Shown one piece after another: positions 27,545 to 35,808 of a stretch of 64,000 nucleotides of DNA (position 1 is its first letter; every line of letters begins with the position of its first letter). The DNA comes from Bacteroidia bacterium. Lineage in GTDB: Bacteria; Bacteroidota; Bacteroidia; AKYH767-A; OLB10. The stretch is taken from the NCBI GenBank assembly GCA_037045145.1, contig JBAOIA010000012.1, positions 372,001 through 436,000 of the forward strand, read 5' to 3'. The notes below the pieces were generated by a model that saw nothing but the letters and a program-made list of their open reading frames with translations, was not told the origin of the DNA and did not search any database. The translations under genes were made by a program, and so were the position numbers.

Positions 27545-27615
27545 GGTCGAGTGGCCGAGAGTATAGGCAAAAGTCCGCAAGACTTTTTACAGTAGTTCAA
27601 ATCTACTCTCGACCT
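27545..27615 (+). tRNA. tRNA-Cys (GCA), with non-canonical D and anticodon loops
   Basis: Full cloverleaf of 71 nt. The acceptor stem GGTCGAG pairs with CTCGACC, with discriminator U at 27615, as expected for Cys. The D stem is GCC/GGC, the anticodon stem AAAGT/ACTTT with loop CCGCAAG (anticodon GCA at 27577-27579), the variable loop TTAC, and the T arm AGTAG/CTACT with loop TTCAAAT. Two positions are odd. Base 33 is C instead of the near-universal U, and the D loop (GAGAGTATA) has U where G19 is expected. It may be a degenerate copy or carry a sequence error. Confidence 0.75.
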
Positions 27616-27616
27616 C

Positions 27617-27649
27617 AAAAAAGCCGTCAGTTTACTGATGGCTTTTTTT
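27617..27649. terminator. Bidirectional terminator after tRNA-Cys and after yciH
   Basis: GCCGTCAG pairs with CTGATGGC (one G-T) around TTTA, flanked by six A on the left and seven T on the right. It can end the tRNA transcript on the plus strand and the yciH operon on the minus strand. Confidence 0.85.
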
Positions 27650-27652
27650 ATA

Positions 27653-27997
27653 CTATCCTCCTGCTTTTTTTACCTTGTATCCTGCGGCTAATAATAAATC
27701 AAAAACTTTTTCTCTTTGATCTCCCTGTATAATAATTTCACCATCTTTAAAAGTTCCTCCTGTACCACATTTTGTTTTTAACATCTTTGTGAGTTTTTCA
27801 ATATCTTCCTCTTTTCCTACAAATCCTTTTATCAGTGTCACAGTTTTTCCGCCACGTTGCTTACTGTCTCTCATAACTCTTAAATCCTGCTGTGCCGGTG
27901 CCGGTGTAACAGATTCAATGTTGTTATTGTTGTTGAATTTAAAATCAGGATTGGTGCTGTAAACAATTCCTGAGCTTTCGTTTTTCTTCTTTGACAT
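27653..27997 (-). CDS. yciH: SUI1/eIF1-like translation factor YciH
   Basis: Protein of 114 residues. The C-terminal 75 residues form a SUI1 domain with RGGKTVTLIKGF, KLTKMLKTKCGTGGTFKDG and IIIQGDQREKVFDLLL, matching bacterial YciH, which affects start-codon fidelity in vitro. The N-terminal 40 residues are polar, with an asparagine run (FNNNNNIES), and probably disordered. It is the last gene of a minus-strand group with the lipid kinase and the LTA-synthase-like gene, and ends at the terminator beside the tRNA. Confidence 0.9.
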   Translation of the reverse strand: MSKKKNESSGIVYSTNPDFKFNNNNNIESVTPAPAQQDLRVMRDSKQRGGKTVTLIKGFVGKEEDIEKLTKMLKTKCGTGGTFKDGEIIIQGDQREKVFDLLLAAGYKVKKAGG

Positions 27998-27998
27998 T

Positions 27999-28871
27999 TT
28001 ATGGAATAATAATATTTAATGATTGCGGAATTATCTGTACTTCAACAGAAGAGACCATCCCTGCAGGTTCGCCATCAATATGCAATGGCTGAGCATTATT
28101 AAATTGTGCTGAATATTTTTTTGCCTTTATGCACTTGTAACTATTGGATGTTCCTAATTTACCATTGAACATTTTAACTGCAAAAGGTATCATTTGCATT
28201 ATAGAAGGTCGCTTTACAAGTACAATATCAAGCAAGCCATCGTTGACCTGTGCATGAGGTGCAATGCGTGCATTATTGCCAAACTGCGAGCTGTTGGCTA
28301 TGCACATCATCCATGCTCTTTGTTGCTTCCCTTCTACATCAATAAATTTCATTTCTTCAAAGTCAGAAATACTTCGTATAACAGTATTGATGTAAGACTT
28401 CAACCCTCTAACTTTTAGCGCTGCAAAACGATGTGCCACAAGTGCATCAAAACCTACTCCTACAAGGTTTACGGCAAACCTGCCATTAACCAAAAAGGTA
28501 TCAATTGCAACTTGCTTTCCTTCAATCAATAATGCAATAGCTTTTTTATAATCCATTGGTATGCGTAAATGTCGGGCAAGTCCATTTCCTGATCCGGTTG
28601 GTATAATAGCCAAAGCCGTTTCACTATCCTTCAATACTTGTGCAGTTTCGTTTACAGTACCATCGCCACCAACGCAAACAACCAAATTCACTTTATCTCT
28701 TACAGCTTCTGCTGCAAGTGTAGTTGCATGTCCTGCAAATTCAGTCTTCTTAAAGACACTTTCAATTGCATACTTACTGAGCGTTTCATTAGCAACAGCA
28801 ACAATATTCTCATTGAGCCCATGCCCTGCTATGGGATTTAAAATAAACATTACACGCTTGCCGCTACTCAT
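27999..28871 (-). CDS. Diacylglycerol/sphingosine kinase-like lipid kinase (YegS/BmrU family)
   Basis: Protein of 290 residues with the DAGK catalytic fold. The ATP-binding motif is VVCVGGDGTVNETAQVL (about residues 60-76), followed by IPTGSGNGLARHL. VGVGFDALVAHRF and the C-terminal LHIDGEPAGM complete the family pattern. It phosphorylates a membrane lipid such as diacylglycerol, though sphingolipid-related substrates are also possible in this phylum. It overlaps the LTA-synthase-like gene by eight bases, which suggests they act on the same lipid pool. LtaS-type enzymes release diacylglycerol, which such a kinase can recycle. Confidence 0.9.
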   Translation of the reverse strand: MSSGKRVMFILNPIAGHGLNENIVAVANETLSKYAIESVFKKTEFAGHATTLAAEAVRDKVNLVVCVGGDGTVNETAQVLKDSETALAIIPTGSGNGLARHLRIPMDYKKAIALLIEGKQVAIDTFLVNGRFAVNLVGVGFDALVAHRFAALKVRGLKSYINTVIRSISDFEEMKFIDVEGKQQRAWMMCIANSSQFGNNARIAPHAQVNDGLLDIVLVKRPSIMQMIPFAVKMFNGKLGTSNSYKCIKAKKYSAQFNNAQPLHIDGEPAGMVSSVEVQIIPQSLNIIIP

Positions 28872-30705
28872 CTTCTGTAAGTTTATTGTGAATCATGCTT
28901 CTGTTATACAAACTAACAAATACTTTTAATGTGTTTGAAGCTTCTGCAGAATCGTTCACTGCTTTTGCATTACGCAGTACAAAATGATACTCTGAGTCAA
29001 AGTCTGTAACAGAAATGCTGTTGTTGGTAATCAACTGATAGGAGCCATCAAGAAAACTAACCGCAAAACGGATGCTTACAGTTTTATCGAAAATACTATT
29101 GCCGAAAAACTTAAAACTGTCCGGATAATGCAAATAATTTAATACCCCGGGAACTATATCGGTATGTTGCGTAACATTTTCATACTGCCCTTGTAGCAGG
29201 CTGTCATCAGGAGCAAAATACACAATTGGAACTTCGTAAATTCCTGTTCGTGTTTGATACTGACTTACCACTGAAGGCCCTGTATGATCTGCTGTAATAA
29301 TAAAAAGTGTGTTATGATACCATGATTGTTTTTTAGCACAATCAAAATATTGCTGAAGTGCATAATCGGCATATCGCACCGACTGATGTATTGGCTGCTC
29401 ACCTTCTTTAAATCTTGAATTGTATTGAGGCGGTATTGCATAAGGATGATGTGATGAAAGTGAAAAAATGGTGGCAACAAAAGGTTGTTTTTGTTTATTT
29501 AATTCATGACAAAAAAACTGAAAGAATGGTTCATCATAAACCCCCCATGTACCATCATAATCTTTGTCGCCATATTCATTTCTTCCAACATAATGATCAT
29601 ACCCGGCCATTTTGGTAAAATTCTCAAAACCCATTGTGCCATTATTCCCTCCATGATAAAACGAAGAAGTATAACCATATTTTTTTAGCAGAAAAGGCAG
29701 ACTATTCAGGTTATTACTATTGTATTGCCCACTGATGTATGGAGTGTTCATTAATGCGGGAATTCCTGAAACAATACCCGGTATGCCTTCAATAGATTTC
29801 TTGCCATTGGCAAAGGCATTGGTACACGTTAAACTGTGCTGCATTAATGAGTCTAAAAACGGTGTATAACCCTTGCCCTGATTAAAATAACCTGTATATT
29901 CTTTACCAAAACTTTCCATGATAATTAATACCACATTCATTGGTTTAAATACTCCTGAGTTTGCATAACTATGCTGCGGATTGAAGTATGTCAAATCTGA
30001 AGGAATCTTCTTGTCAAAGTCGTAGTTCTTCAGTTCATCTTTTCCAATTGTTTTCAGGATGGTAAATGTGGTGTTGAGTACTGTTGCTACATTCTGATTG
30101 CTTGTATAGCGTGCTGCAGTTAGTACTGAAATAGGTTTGTACTGTAATCCACCTCTGAATAAAAGAACTGTTAAACCAATGGTAACTGCAATTTCAACAA
30201 ACCACCATCTGCTTTTTCCTGTTCTCTGTTTTATGAACCACAGAAATGACTTATAAAGTACAACAGAAAGAATCAGAAATCCGGTTAACAGCCCCCAATA
30301 GTCGCGTAACAACGATGGTAACATATTGAAGAAATCATCGCCTAACATGGCTACACCAAAAAAATCGGCAGTAGTACGTTTTTGTGTAAAATGAAAATAA
30401 CCGACATCAATTAGGTTAAAAAGCAGAAATGGGAGATTTGAGAGTAAGAACAATGATGTAATTACAATTCTTGCTGATTTTTGATGAAACTTAAGCGGCA
30501 ATAGTAATATGACTGAAACAAGCACGTTTGTTATAAAAATAGCACTAAGGTCAAAGCGAAGACCGGCAAAAAGCACCATTAAAATTTCTGTGGGGCTATT
30601 TAGACTGAAAGAACTAAAGTTTAGAATGACAAAGGAAATGCGTAATAACGAATATACCGCAATCAGGAATGCCCATAAAAACAATACAATTTTTCTGTTC
30701 GACAT
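28864..30705 (-). CDS. LTA synthase-like membrane phosphoglycerol transferase / sulfatase-fold protein
   Basis: Protein of 613 residues. Five transmembrane helices fill the first 210 residues. An extracytoplasmic alkaline-phosphatase-superfamily domain follows with NVVLIIMESFGKEYTG, the nucleophile region ANGKKSIEGIPGIVSG (Ser where LtaS has Thr), SSFYHGGNNGTMGFENF and LFIITADHTGPS. In Gram-negative bacteria such enzymes transfer phosphoglycerol or phosphoethanolamine to glycans or lipids. It is coupled to the lipid kinase gene by an eight-base overlap. The substrate is not readable. Confidence 0.87.
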   Translation of the reverse strand: MSNRKIVLFLWAFLIAVYSLLRISFVILNFSSFSLNSPTEILMVLFAGLRFDLSAIFITNVLVSVILLLPLKFHQKSARIVITSLFLLSNLPFLLFNLIDVGYFHFTQKRTTADFFGVAMLGDDFFNMLPSLLRDYWGLLTGFLILSVVLYKSFLWFIKQRTGKSRWWFVEIAVTIGLTVLLFRGGLQYKPISVLTAARYTSNQNVATVLNTTFTILKTIGKDELKNYDFDKKIPSDLTYFNPQHSYANSGVFKPMNVVLIIMESFGKEYTGYFNQGKGYTPFLDSLMQHSLTCTNAFANGKKSIEGIPGIVSGIPALMNTPYISGQYNSNNLNSLPFLLKKYGYTSSFYHGGNNGTMGFENFTKMAGYDHYVGRNEYGDKDYDGTWGVYDEPFFQFFCHELNKQKQPFVATIFSLSSHHPYAIPPQYNSRFKEGEQPIHQSVRYADYALQQYFDCAKKQSWYHNTLFIITADHTGPSVVSQYQTRTGIYEVPIVYFAPDDSLLQGQYENVTQHTDIVPGVLNYLHYPDSFKFFGNSIFDKTVSIRFAVSFLDGSYQLITNNSISVTDFDSEYHFVLRNAKAVNDSAEASNTLKVFVSLYNRSMIHNKLTEDE

Positions 30706-30872
30706 GCAGTCGGCAAATATAACTTATAGGCATTGTAACCATTAAAAGCAGATGACTTTAGTGTTAATAACCATTAACTTTAAGCTGTTAATATCTAATA
30801 TCAAAAAAATATTGAAAACCTGCCTATTAAAGTATTAATTTCGCCACAAATTTCAATCAATTCAATAAAAAA

Positions 30873-31292
30873 ATGAAAAAATCACTACTAGCGCTATCTG
30901 TAGCAGGCCTATTTCTGCTGAGCGCCTGCGGACCAAGCGCAGAAGAGAAAGCCGCTGAGGCAAAAAGAGTACAAGATTCTATTGACGCTGTAAATGCTGC
31001 AGCTGCTGAGAAAGCCTATCAGGACTCAATGGCCATGGTTGCAGAAGCACAAGCTGCTGCCGAAAAAGCTGCACAAGATTCTATTGCTGCTGCTGAAGAA
31101 GCTGCTAAAGGTAAAAAAGGGGCCACTAAACCTGCTTCAAAACCTGCAAAAGAAGAGCCTAAGAAAGTTGAACCACAGAAACAAGGCGGTTCTTTGAAAG
31201 ATAAGGTTGGCGCTGAAACAAAAAATGCTACAGATGCAGGAAAGAAAGAAGGTGAAAATGCACCTAAGAAGCTTAAAGATAAATTGAAATAA
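30873..31292 (+). CDS. Alanine/lysine-rich lipoprotein
   Basis: Protein of 139 residues. The signal peptide ends in lipobox LLSACG (Cys19), so it is a lipoprotein. The next 60 residues hold imperfect repeats built around AQDSIAAAEEAA, EKAYQDSMAMVAEAQ and VQDSIDAVNAAAA, predicting a long helix. The C-terminal half is Lys/Pro/Glu-rich and ends in KDKLK. It may be a periplasmic spacer, but no family is recognised. A strong terminator follows, so it is a single-gene unit. Confidence 0.75.
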   Translation: MKKSLLALSVAGLFLLSACGPSAEEKAAEAKRVQDSIDAVNAAAAEKAYQDSMAMVAEAQAAAEKAAQDSIAAAEEAAKGKKGATKPASKPAKEEPKKVEPQKQGGSLKDKVGAETKNATDAGKKEGENAPKKLKDKLK

Positions 31293-31312
31293 TTTTATTT
31301 TAAGTAATAGAT

Positions 31313-31346
31313 AAAAAAGGCTGCCCAAAAGGGTAGCTTTTTTTTT
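31313..31346 (+). terminator. Intrinsic terminator after the alanine-rich lipoprotein gene
   Basis: GGCTGCCC and GGGTAGC(T) pair around AAAA, preceded by an A-run and followed by nine T. Confidence 0.85.
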
Positions 31347-31455
31347 ATGGTCATACTCTAATAATATTGAACACTACTTCAACCATGCTTTTTGTACTGA
31401 TAGAAGTAAAGTGTAGAAAATTCAATTTCTTTAACAAATACAAACTGACTTAAAC

Positions 31456-31482
31456 AAAAAAAGAGGGCAATGCCCTCTTTTT
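31456..31482 (-). terminator. Intrinsic terminator of the minus-strand lipoprotein gene
   Basis: AAAAAGAGGGC and GCCCTCTTTTT pair perfectly around AAT, 20 bases past the stop of the minus-strand gene. The A-run on the plus strand gives the U-run of the minus transcript. It could act in both directions. Confidence 0.85.
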
Positions 31483-31502
31483 CTATGTTTTATGCAAAAC
31501 AA

Positions 31503-31928
31503 TTATTTGTTTGCAGTCATGCTGTAAACGCAATTCTCAGGAACTGTAGCATCATACTCATTGATAGACAATGTTAATGTGTTGCTGCTTAATGTACCAG
31601 TACCTGTGTAAGTAAATCCACTTACAGTTTGGTTGTCAAGAGTAATGGTATTACCGTTTGCAGTAGCAACTACTGATAATTGGCCACCAACGCTAACGTT
31701 TACTTTTTCATCACCACCTGAATTTTCTGTAATAACTACAGCAGTACCAGCTGCAATAGTTCCATTTCCTGTTACACCACATGAAATAGTTCCTGTAGTT
31801 ACAGAGAAAGAACCTAAGAATTTCTTACGATCAGGATCGCTGTCTTTTTTACATGCGGTAAATCCTGCTGCCATTAGGGCTACTACAGCACCTGTCAAAA
31901 GTGTTTTTGATAAGCTTAATTTTTTCAT
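31503..31928 (-). CDS. Small lipoprotein with beta-rich mature domain
   Basis: Protein of 141 residues with a lipoprotein signal (hydrophobic stretch, then AAGFTACKKDS, Cys26). The mature part is Thr/Gly/Val-rich with alternating hydrophobic residues, for example SVGGQLSVVATANGNTITL and SGFTYTGTGTLSSNTLTLS, predicting a small beta sandwich. It resembles short lipocalin-like or Ig-like lipoproteins that are common in Bacteroidota, but I recognise no exact family. It stands alone, with its own terminator downstream and a long non-coding stretch upstream. Confidence 0.75.
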   Translation of the reverse strand: MKKLSLSKTLLTGAVVALMAAGFTACKKDSDPDRKKFLGSFSVTTGTISCGVTGNGTIAAGTAVVITENSGGDEKVNVSVGGQLSVVATANGNTITLDNQTVSGFTYTGTGTLSSNTLTLSINEYDATVPENCVYSMTANK

Positions 31929-32052
31929 TTTTTAATAAAGTTTATAATGTTTATGTCGGCAAATATAGCACGATTTATCTTACCAACAACCTTTCTTTTA
32001 ATTGAAAGTTATTCACGTTTCGATGTGTAAAGACCAAAAACGTTTAAAAGCA

Positions 32053-32083
32053 AAAAATCACCGCCACGTTGGCGGTGATTTTT
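32053..32083 (-). terminator. Perfect terminator hairpin in the gap before ribBA
   Basis: AAAAATCACCGCCA pairs exactly with TGGCGGTGATTTTT around CGT. No annotated gene ends here, which is the main reason to suspect an RNA gene to its right. Confidence 0.8.
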
Positions 32084-32243
32084 AAAAGTATAACCCTAAA
32101 ACCAAATCCTAATTTAAAATGCAGATGTCGGGCCATCTTACGGGACAGCCCACACCTGAAACCAACCTAAAACTATTTTTTTTCTTAGGTGACTCAACTT
32201 TTAGCCTTACAGGGCTAAGGCTGAATCATTTTTAATATTAACC
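32053..32243 (-). ncRNA. Candidate minus-strand small RNA with terminator and multiple hairpins
   Basis: This lies in a 560-base gap (31929-32488) without a protein gene. Read on the minus strand it has four stem-loops in order. AGCCTTA/TAAGGCT spans 32203-32222. ACCTAA/TTAGGT spans 32165-32190. An 11-bp stem at 32122-32158 gains a G-U pair on the minus strand where the plus strand has an A-C mismatch. The last is a perfect 14-bp terminator hairpin (32053-32083) ending in Ts. A rough promoter (TTG at 32276-32278, 19-base spacer, TAGTTTG at 32250-32256) precedes it. No known family recognised. Confidence 0.42.
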
Positions 32244-32460
32244 TGAAACCAAACTATCTTAGTAATAATCTTTATCAAGAACGATATGTGCAATTTAACG
32301 CAGGCCTTTATCCTTTTGTTACACTACTATAAACGTACATTACGTATGTAAGATTATATACCTATTGCAATCTTCACTTCATCTTAACATACAGAAAAAT
32401 GTCAAAAAAAGTATCCATTCCTGCTGTAAGAATTTTAACTAAACATTGAAAAGCTTGTTG

Positions 32461-32468
32461 TAAATTTG
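32461..32468 (+). promoter_or_regulatory. Promoter -7 box (TAnnTTTG) for ribBA
   Basis: TAAATTTG matches the consensus exactly and ends 20 bases before the ribBA ATG. No FMN riboswitch motif is visible between this box and the gene. Confidence 0.5.
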
Positions 32469-32488
32469 CAAAAACAGATACAGAGACA

Positions 32489-33706
32489 ATGACTCCTGAC
32501 AATACAATGAAATTGAATAGTATAGAAGAAGCTATAACCGATCTAAAAAATGGTAAAGCTGTAATAGTAGTAGATGATGCCGACCGTGAAAACGAGGGCG
32601 ACTTTATTACTGCAGCCCACAATGCCACTCCCGAAATGATAAATTTTATGGCAAGCCATGGCCGGGGTTTGATTTGCGCCACCTTAACAGAGCAACGCTG
32701 CGAAGCGTTAGCTTTGAATATGATGGTTGCCACCAATACATCTTCTCACGAAACACCATTTACCGTGTCTGTTGATTTACTCGGGAATGGTTGCACCACA
32801 GGAATTTCTGCCTCCGACCGCTCGAAAACCATTAAAGCATTAATTGACCCCGCAACAAAACCTTCAGACCTTGGTCGCCCGGGACATATTTTCCCTCTGA
32901 AAAGTAAAAATGGTGGTGTTTTAAGGAGAGCAGGACATACTGAAGCCGGTGTTGACCTTGCCCGTCTTGCCGGATTTGAGCCTGCCGGTGTTTTGGTTGA
33001 GATTATGAACGAAGATGGAACGATGGCTCGACTACCCGATCTGGTAAAAATTGCCAAGAAATTTGATCTGAAAATAATTTCTATTGAGGACCTTATTTCC
33101 TATAGACTGAAAACAGAATCACTCATTGAACGCGAAGTGGAGGTGAAACTTCCTACTGCCTATGGTAGTTTTGAGCTTTTCGCCTATAAACAAAATACAA
33201 CAGGACAAGAGCATCTTGCCTTAGTAAAAGGTGCTTGGAAAAAAGACGAACCTATTTTAGTGAGGGTTCACTCCTCCTGCCTTACCGGTGATATTTTTGG
33301 CTCATGTCGCTGCGACTGCGGACCACAATTGCATAAAGCCATGCAGATGATTGAAAAAGAAGGAAAAGGTGTCATTGTTTATATGAATCAGGAAGGACGT
33401 GGAATCGGATTATTGAATAAACTAAAAGCCTATAAACTACAGGAAGCAGGAAAAGATACCGTTGAAGCCAATCAGGAACTGGGTTTTAAACCGGATGAGA
33501 GAGATTATGGCGTTGGCGCACAAATTCTGCGTGATTTAGGTGTTTCCAAACTAAAACTTATGACCAACAACCCTACCAAACGAGCAGGCCTCATCGGATA
33601 TGGCTTGGAGATTGTTGAAATTATACCGCTAGAAATCGAGTCCAATGAACATAACCGTCATTACCTGCAGACAAAGCGTGATAAAATGGGACATACTATT
33701 AAATAA
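32489..33706 (+). CDS. ribBA: Bifunctional riboflavin enzyme RibBA
   Basis: Fusion of 405 residues. The N-terminal half is 3,4-dihydroxy-2-butanone-4-phosphate synthase, with VVDDADRENEGDFITAA, the GLICATL region and the RAGHTEAGVDLARLAG substrate site. The C-terminal half is GTP cyclohydrolase II, with the zinc cysteines in SSCLTGDIFGSCRCDCG and the catalytic YMNQEGRGIGLLNK. These supply both first-branch precursors of riboflavin. ATG 32489 is used. An ATG six codons later is also possible. Other rib genes are not in the window. Confidence 0.96.
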   Translation: MTPDNTMKLNSIEEAITDLKNGKAVIVVDDADRENEGDFITAAHNATPEMINFMASHGRGLICATLTEQRCEALALNMMVATNTSSHETPFTVSVDLLGNGCTTGISASDRSKTIKALIDPATKPSDLGRPGHIFPLKSKNGGVLRRAGHTEAGVDLARLAGFEPAGVLVEIMNEDGTMARLPDLVKIAKKFDLKIISIEDLISYRLKTESLIEREVEVKLPTAYGSFELFAYKQNTTGQEHLALVKGAWKKDEPILVRVHSSCLTGDIFGSCRCDCGPQLHKAMQMIEKEGKGVIVYMNQEGRGIGLLNKLKAYKLQEAGKDTVEANQELGFKPDERDYGVGAQILRDLGVSKLKLMTNNPTKRAGLIGYGLEIVEIIPLEIESNEHNRHYLQTKRDKMGHTIK

Positions 33707-33739
33707 TCTGCCATACTTTATTAAAAAAAACTGCTTCGC

Positions 33740-35398
33740 ATGTTAACTCGTCTTGCTATAAAAAATTATGTACTTATCCGGGAACTGGATATTGATTTTT
33801 CTGATGGGTTAAGCATTATTACAGGTGAAACAGGAGCAGGAAAATCTATTCTGCTGGGTGCAATGGGACTTGTTTTGGGCGAGCGTGCCGATGCAAAAAC
33901 ACTTTTCGACAAGAACGGCAAATGTGTTATTGAAGCTGAATTTGCAATTTCACATTACAACCTGAGAGATTTTTTTTCGCAGCACGATATAGATTTTGAA
34001 AACAATACGATCATCAGAAGGGAAATTAATTCTGAAGGTAAATCGCGTGCATTTGTTAACGACACTCCGGTAAACCTTTCTGTACTGAAAGAACTTAGCA
34101 GCTATTTGGTAGATGTTCATTCGCAGCATCAGACATTGACATTAAACACATCAGCATTTCAGCTAAACGTGCTCGATATTACAACAGGCAATCAGAAGTT
34201 GCTAAATGATTACAGCAATCAATATATTCAGTATAGAAATTTATTGAAAGAACTTACCTCGTTGAAAGAGTTGGAAAGTAAAAGTATTGCTGAATCAGAG
34301 TTTCTGCAATTTCAGTTTGACGAACTTGAATCTGCCGGATTAAAACATGGTGAGTTTGAAAAAATTGAATCGGAACTACAACTGCTCAACAACACTGAAA
34401 ATATAGTGTTGGCACTTGACAGCACAAGTGATGTTTTGTCTGAAGGTGAGACCAATGTAGTTTCAAACATTACTCAGGCAGTAAACCGTTTAAATGGCAT
34501 AGCACGTTTACATCCATCGTTAGAAGATATTCTTAAAAGAATTCAGTCGTGCAACATTGAACTGAAAGATATTTCATCAGAAATAACTGCACTTAAAAGT
34601 CAGTTTAGTTTAAATCCATCACAGCTTGAAATATTAAATGACAGACTTTCGGCTTATAACAAGTTACAACAAAAACACAGAGTAAAAAATGCTGACGAAC
34701 TGATTGTTCTGCAACAGGAAATTGCCAATCGGCTTCAAACTTTTCACTCACTTGCTGATGATATTGAGAAATGTGATAAACAAACACAGCAGCTTTATTT
34801 TAAACTAAAGGAACTTGCTGCAGAACTTCATAGCAACAGGCAAAAAGCTGCACAAAATTTCAAAAAAGATATTTTAAAATTACTGAAAGAGGTTTCGTTA
34901 AACGATGCTCAGTTTGAAATTGACCTTACGTCAACAGAAGAGTTGACAGCCACAGGAACAACTGCTGTTCGCTATTTGTTTTCGGCAAACAAGGGAGTAA
35001 CGGTAATGGAATTGTCGAAGGTGGCTTCCGGTGGTGAACTTTCGCGATTGATGTTATGTATTAAAGCACTCATCGCAAACAAAACATCAATGCCAACCAT
35101 CATCTTTGACGAGATCGACACAGGCATTTCCGGTGAGGTGGCACATAAAGTTGGTAACCTCATTGAACAACTTTCAAAAAGCAGGCAAGTTCTTGCCATA
35201 ACACATCTGCCACAAATGGCCGGAAAAGGTAAAACGCATTACTTTGTTTTTAAGCATATTGAAAAAGGTATTGCTCAATCAAGAATAAAAACACTTACTC
35301 CTGACGAAAGAGTTGTTGAAATTGCAAAAATGCTAAGCGGTGAAGTGGTTACAGATGCAAGCCTTCAAAATGCAAGGCACTTACTTATAAAATCATAA
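33740..35398 (+). CDS. recN: DNA repair protein RecN
   Basis: SMC-like ATPase of 552 residues acting early in double-strand-break repair. The N-terminal head has MLTRLAIKNYVLIRELDIDF and Walker A GETGAGKSILLGAMG (about residues 30-44). The middle (about 160-380) is a coiled coil. The C-terminal head has the signature ASGGELSRLMLCIKALI, Walker B PTIIFDEIDTGISGEVA and the H-loop LAITHLPQMAG. The first ATG opens the first beta-strand. The OsmC-like gene follows after two bases. Confidence 0.96.
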   Translation: MLTRLAIKNYVLIRELDIDFSDGLSIITGETGAGKSILLGAMGLVLGERADAKTLFDKNGKCVIEAEFAISHYNLRDFFSQHDIDFENNTIIRREINSEGKSRAFVNDTPVNLSVLKELSSYLVDVHSQHQTLTLNTSAFQLNVLDITTGNQKLLNDYSNQYIQYRNLLKELTSLKELESKSIAESEFLQFQFDELESAGLKHGEFEKIESELQLLNNTENIVLALDSTSDVLSEGETNVVSNITQAVNRLNGIARLHPSLEDILKRIQSCNIELKDISSEITALKSQFSLNPSQLEILNDRLSAYNKLQQKHRVKNADELIVLQQEIANRLQTFHSLADDIEKCDKQTQQLYFKLKELAAELHSNRQKAAQNFKKDILKLLKEVSLNDAQFEIDLTSTEELTATGTTAVRYLFSANKGVTVMELSKVASGGELSRLMLCIKALIANKTSMPTIIFDEIDTGISGEVAHKVGNLIEQLSKSRQVLAITHLPQMAGKGKTHYFVFKHIEKGIAQSRIKTLTPDERVVEIAKMLSGEVVTDASLQNARHLLIKS

Positions 35399-35400
35399 TT

Positions 35401-35805
35401 ATGCCCACATCAGAAGTTACATATATAGGCGAATTACGCGTAAAATCGGTTCATGTTTTTTCAGGTAATGAAATAATCACCGATGCGCCTCTCGACAATC
35501 AGGGAAAAGCGCAAGCCTTCTCCCCTACCGACCTGTTGGCTACCTCGTTAGCCAATTGTATGCTCACTATAATGGGTATCGCTGCAAGGACTCATCAATT
35601 TTCTATTGATGGTACGCGTGCCGAAGTCACTAAAACAATGGCTTCGGATCCGCGAAGGGTCAGCGCTATTGAAGTGAAATTGTTTTTTCCGAAAAATAAT
35701 TATTCGGATAAGGAAAAGAAAATAATAGAAAATGCAGCACATACATGTCCTGTTGCATACAGTCTCCATCCCGATATCAAACAAGATATCAGTTTTAATT
35801 TTTAA
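35401..35805 (+). CDS. OsmC family protein
   Basis: Protein of 134 residues of the OsmC/Ohr superfamily, whose members reduce organic or other hydroperoxides with two cysteines. The first is in the central helix (LATSLANCMLTIMGIAA), the second in the late helix (ENAAHTCPVAYSLHPD). The length and spacing fit OsmC-type rather than Ohr proteins. It is translated right after recN and three bases before the deaminase gene. The physiological substrate cannot be told from sequence. Confidence 0.9.
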   Translation: MPTSEVTYIGELRVKSVHVFSGNEIITDAPLDNQGKAQAFSPTDLLATSLANCMLTIMGIAARTHQFSIDGTRAEVTKTMASDPRRVSAIEVKLFFPKNNYSDKEKKIIENAAHTCPVAYSLHPDIKQDISFNF

Positions 35806-35808
35806 TGA

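Noticed and set aside
27545..27615. tRNA-Ser or tRNA-Leu (3-bp D stem suggested type II)
   Set aside because: The variable loop is only four bases and the anticodon is GCA, so Cys is correct.
28561..28929. Open frame on the plus strand opposite the lipid kinase gene
   Set aside because: It lies entirely opposite a well-recognised gene and has no family signature. It is a shadow frame.
32084..32488. FMN riboswitch ahead of ribBA
   Set aside because: None of the conserved FMN aptamer strings was seen, and the promoter box at 32461 leaves no room for a leader.
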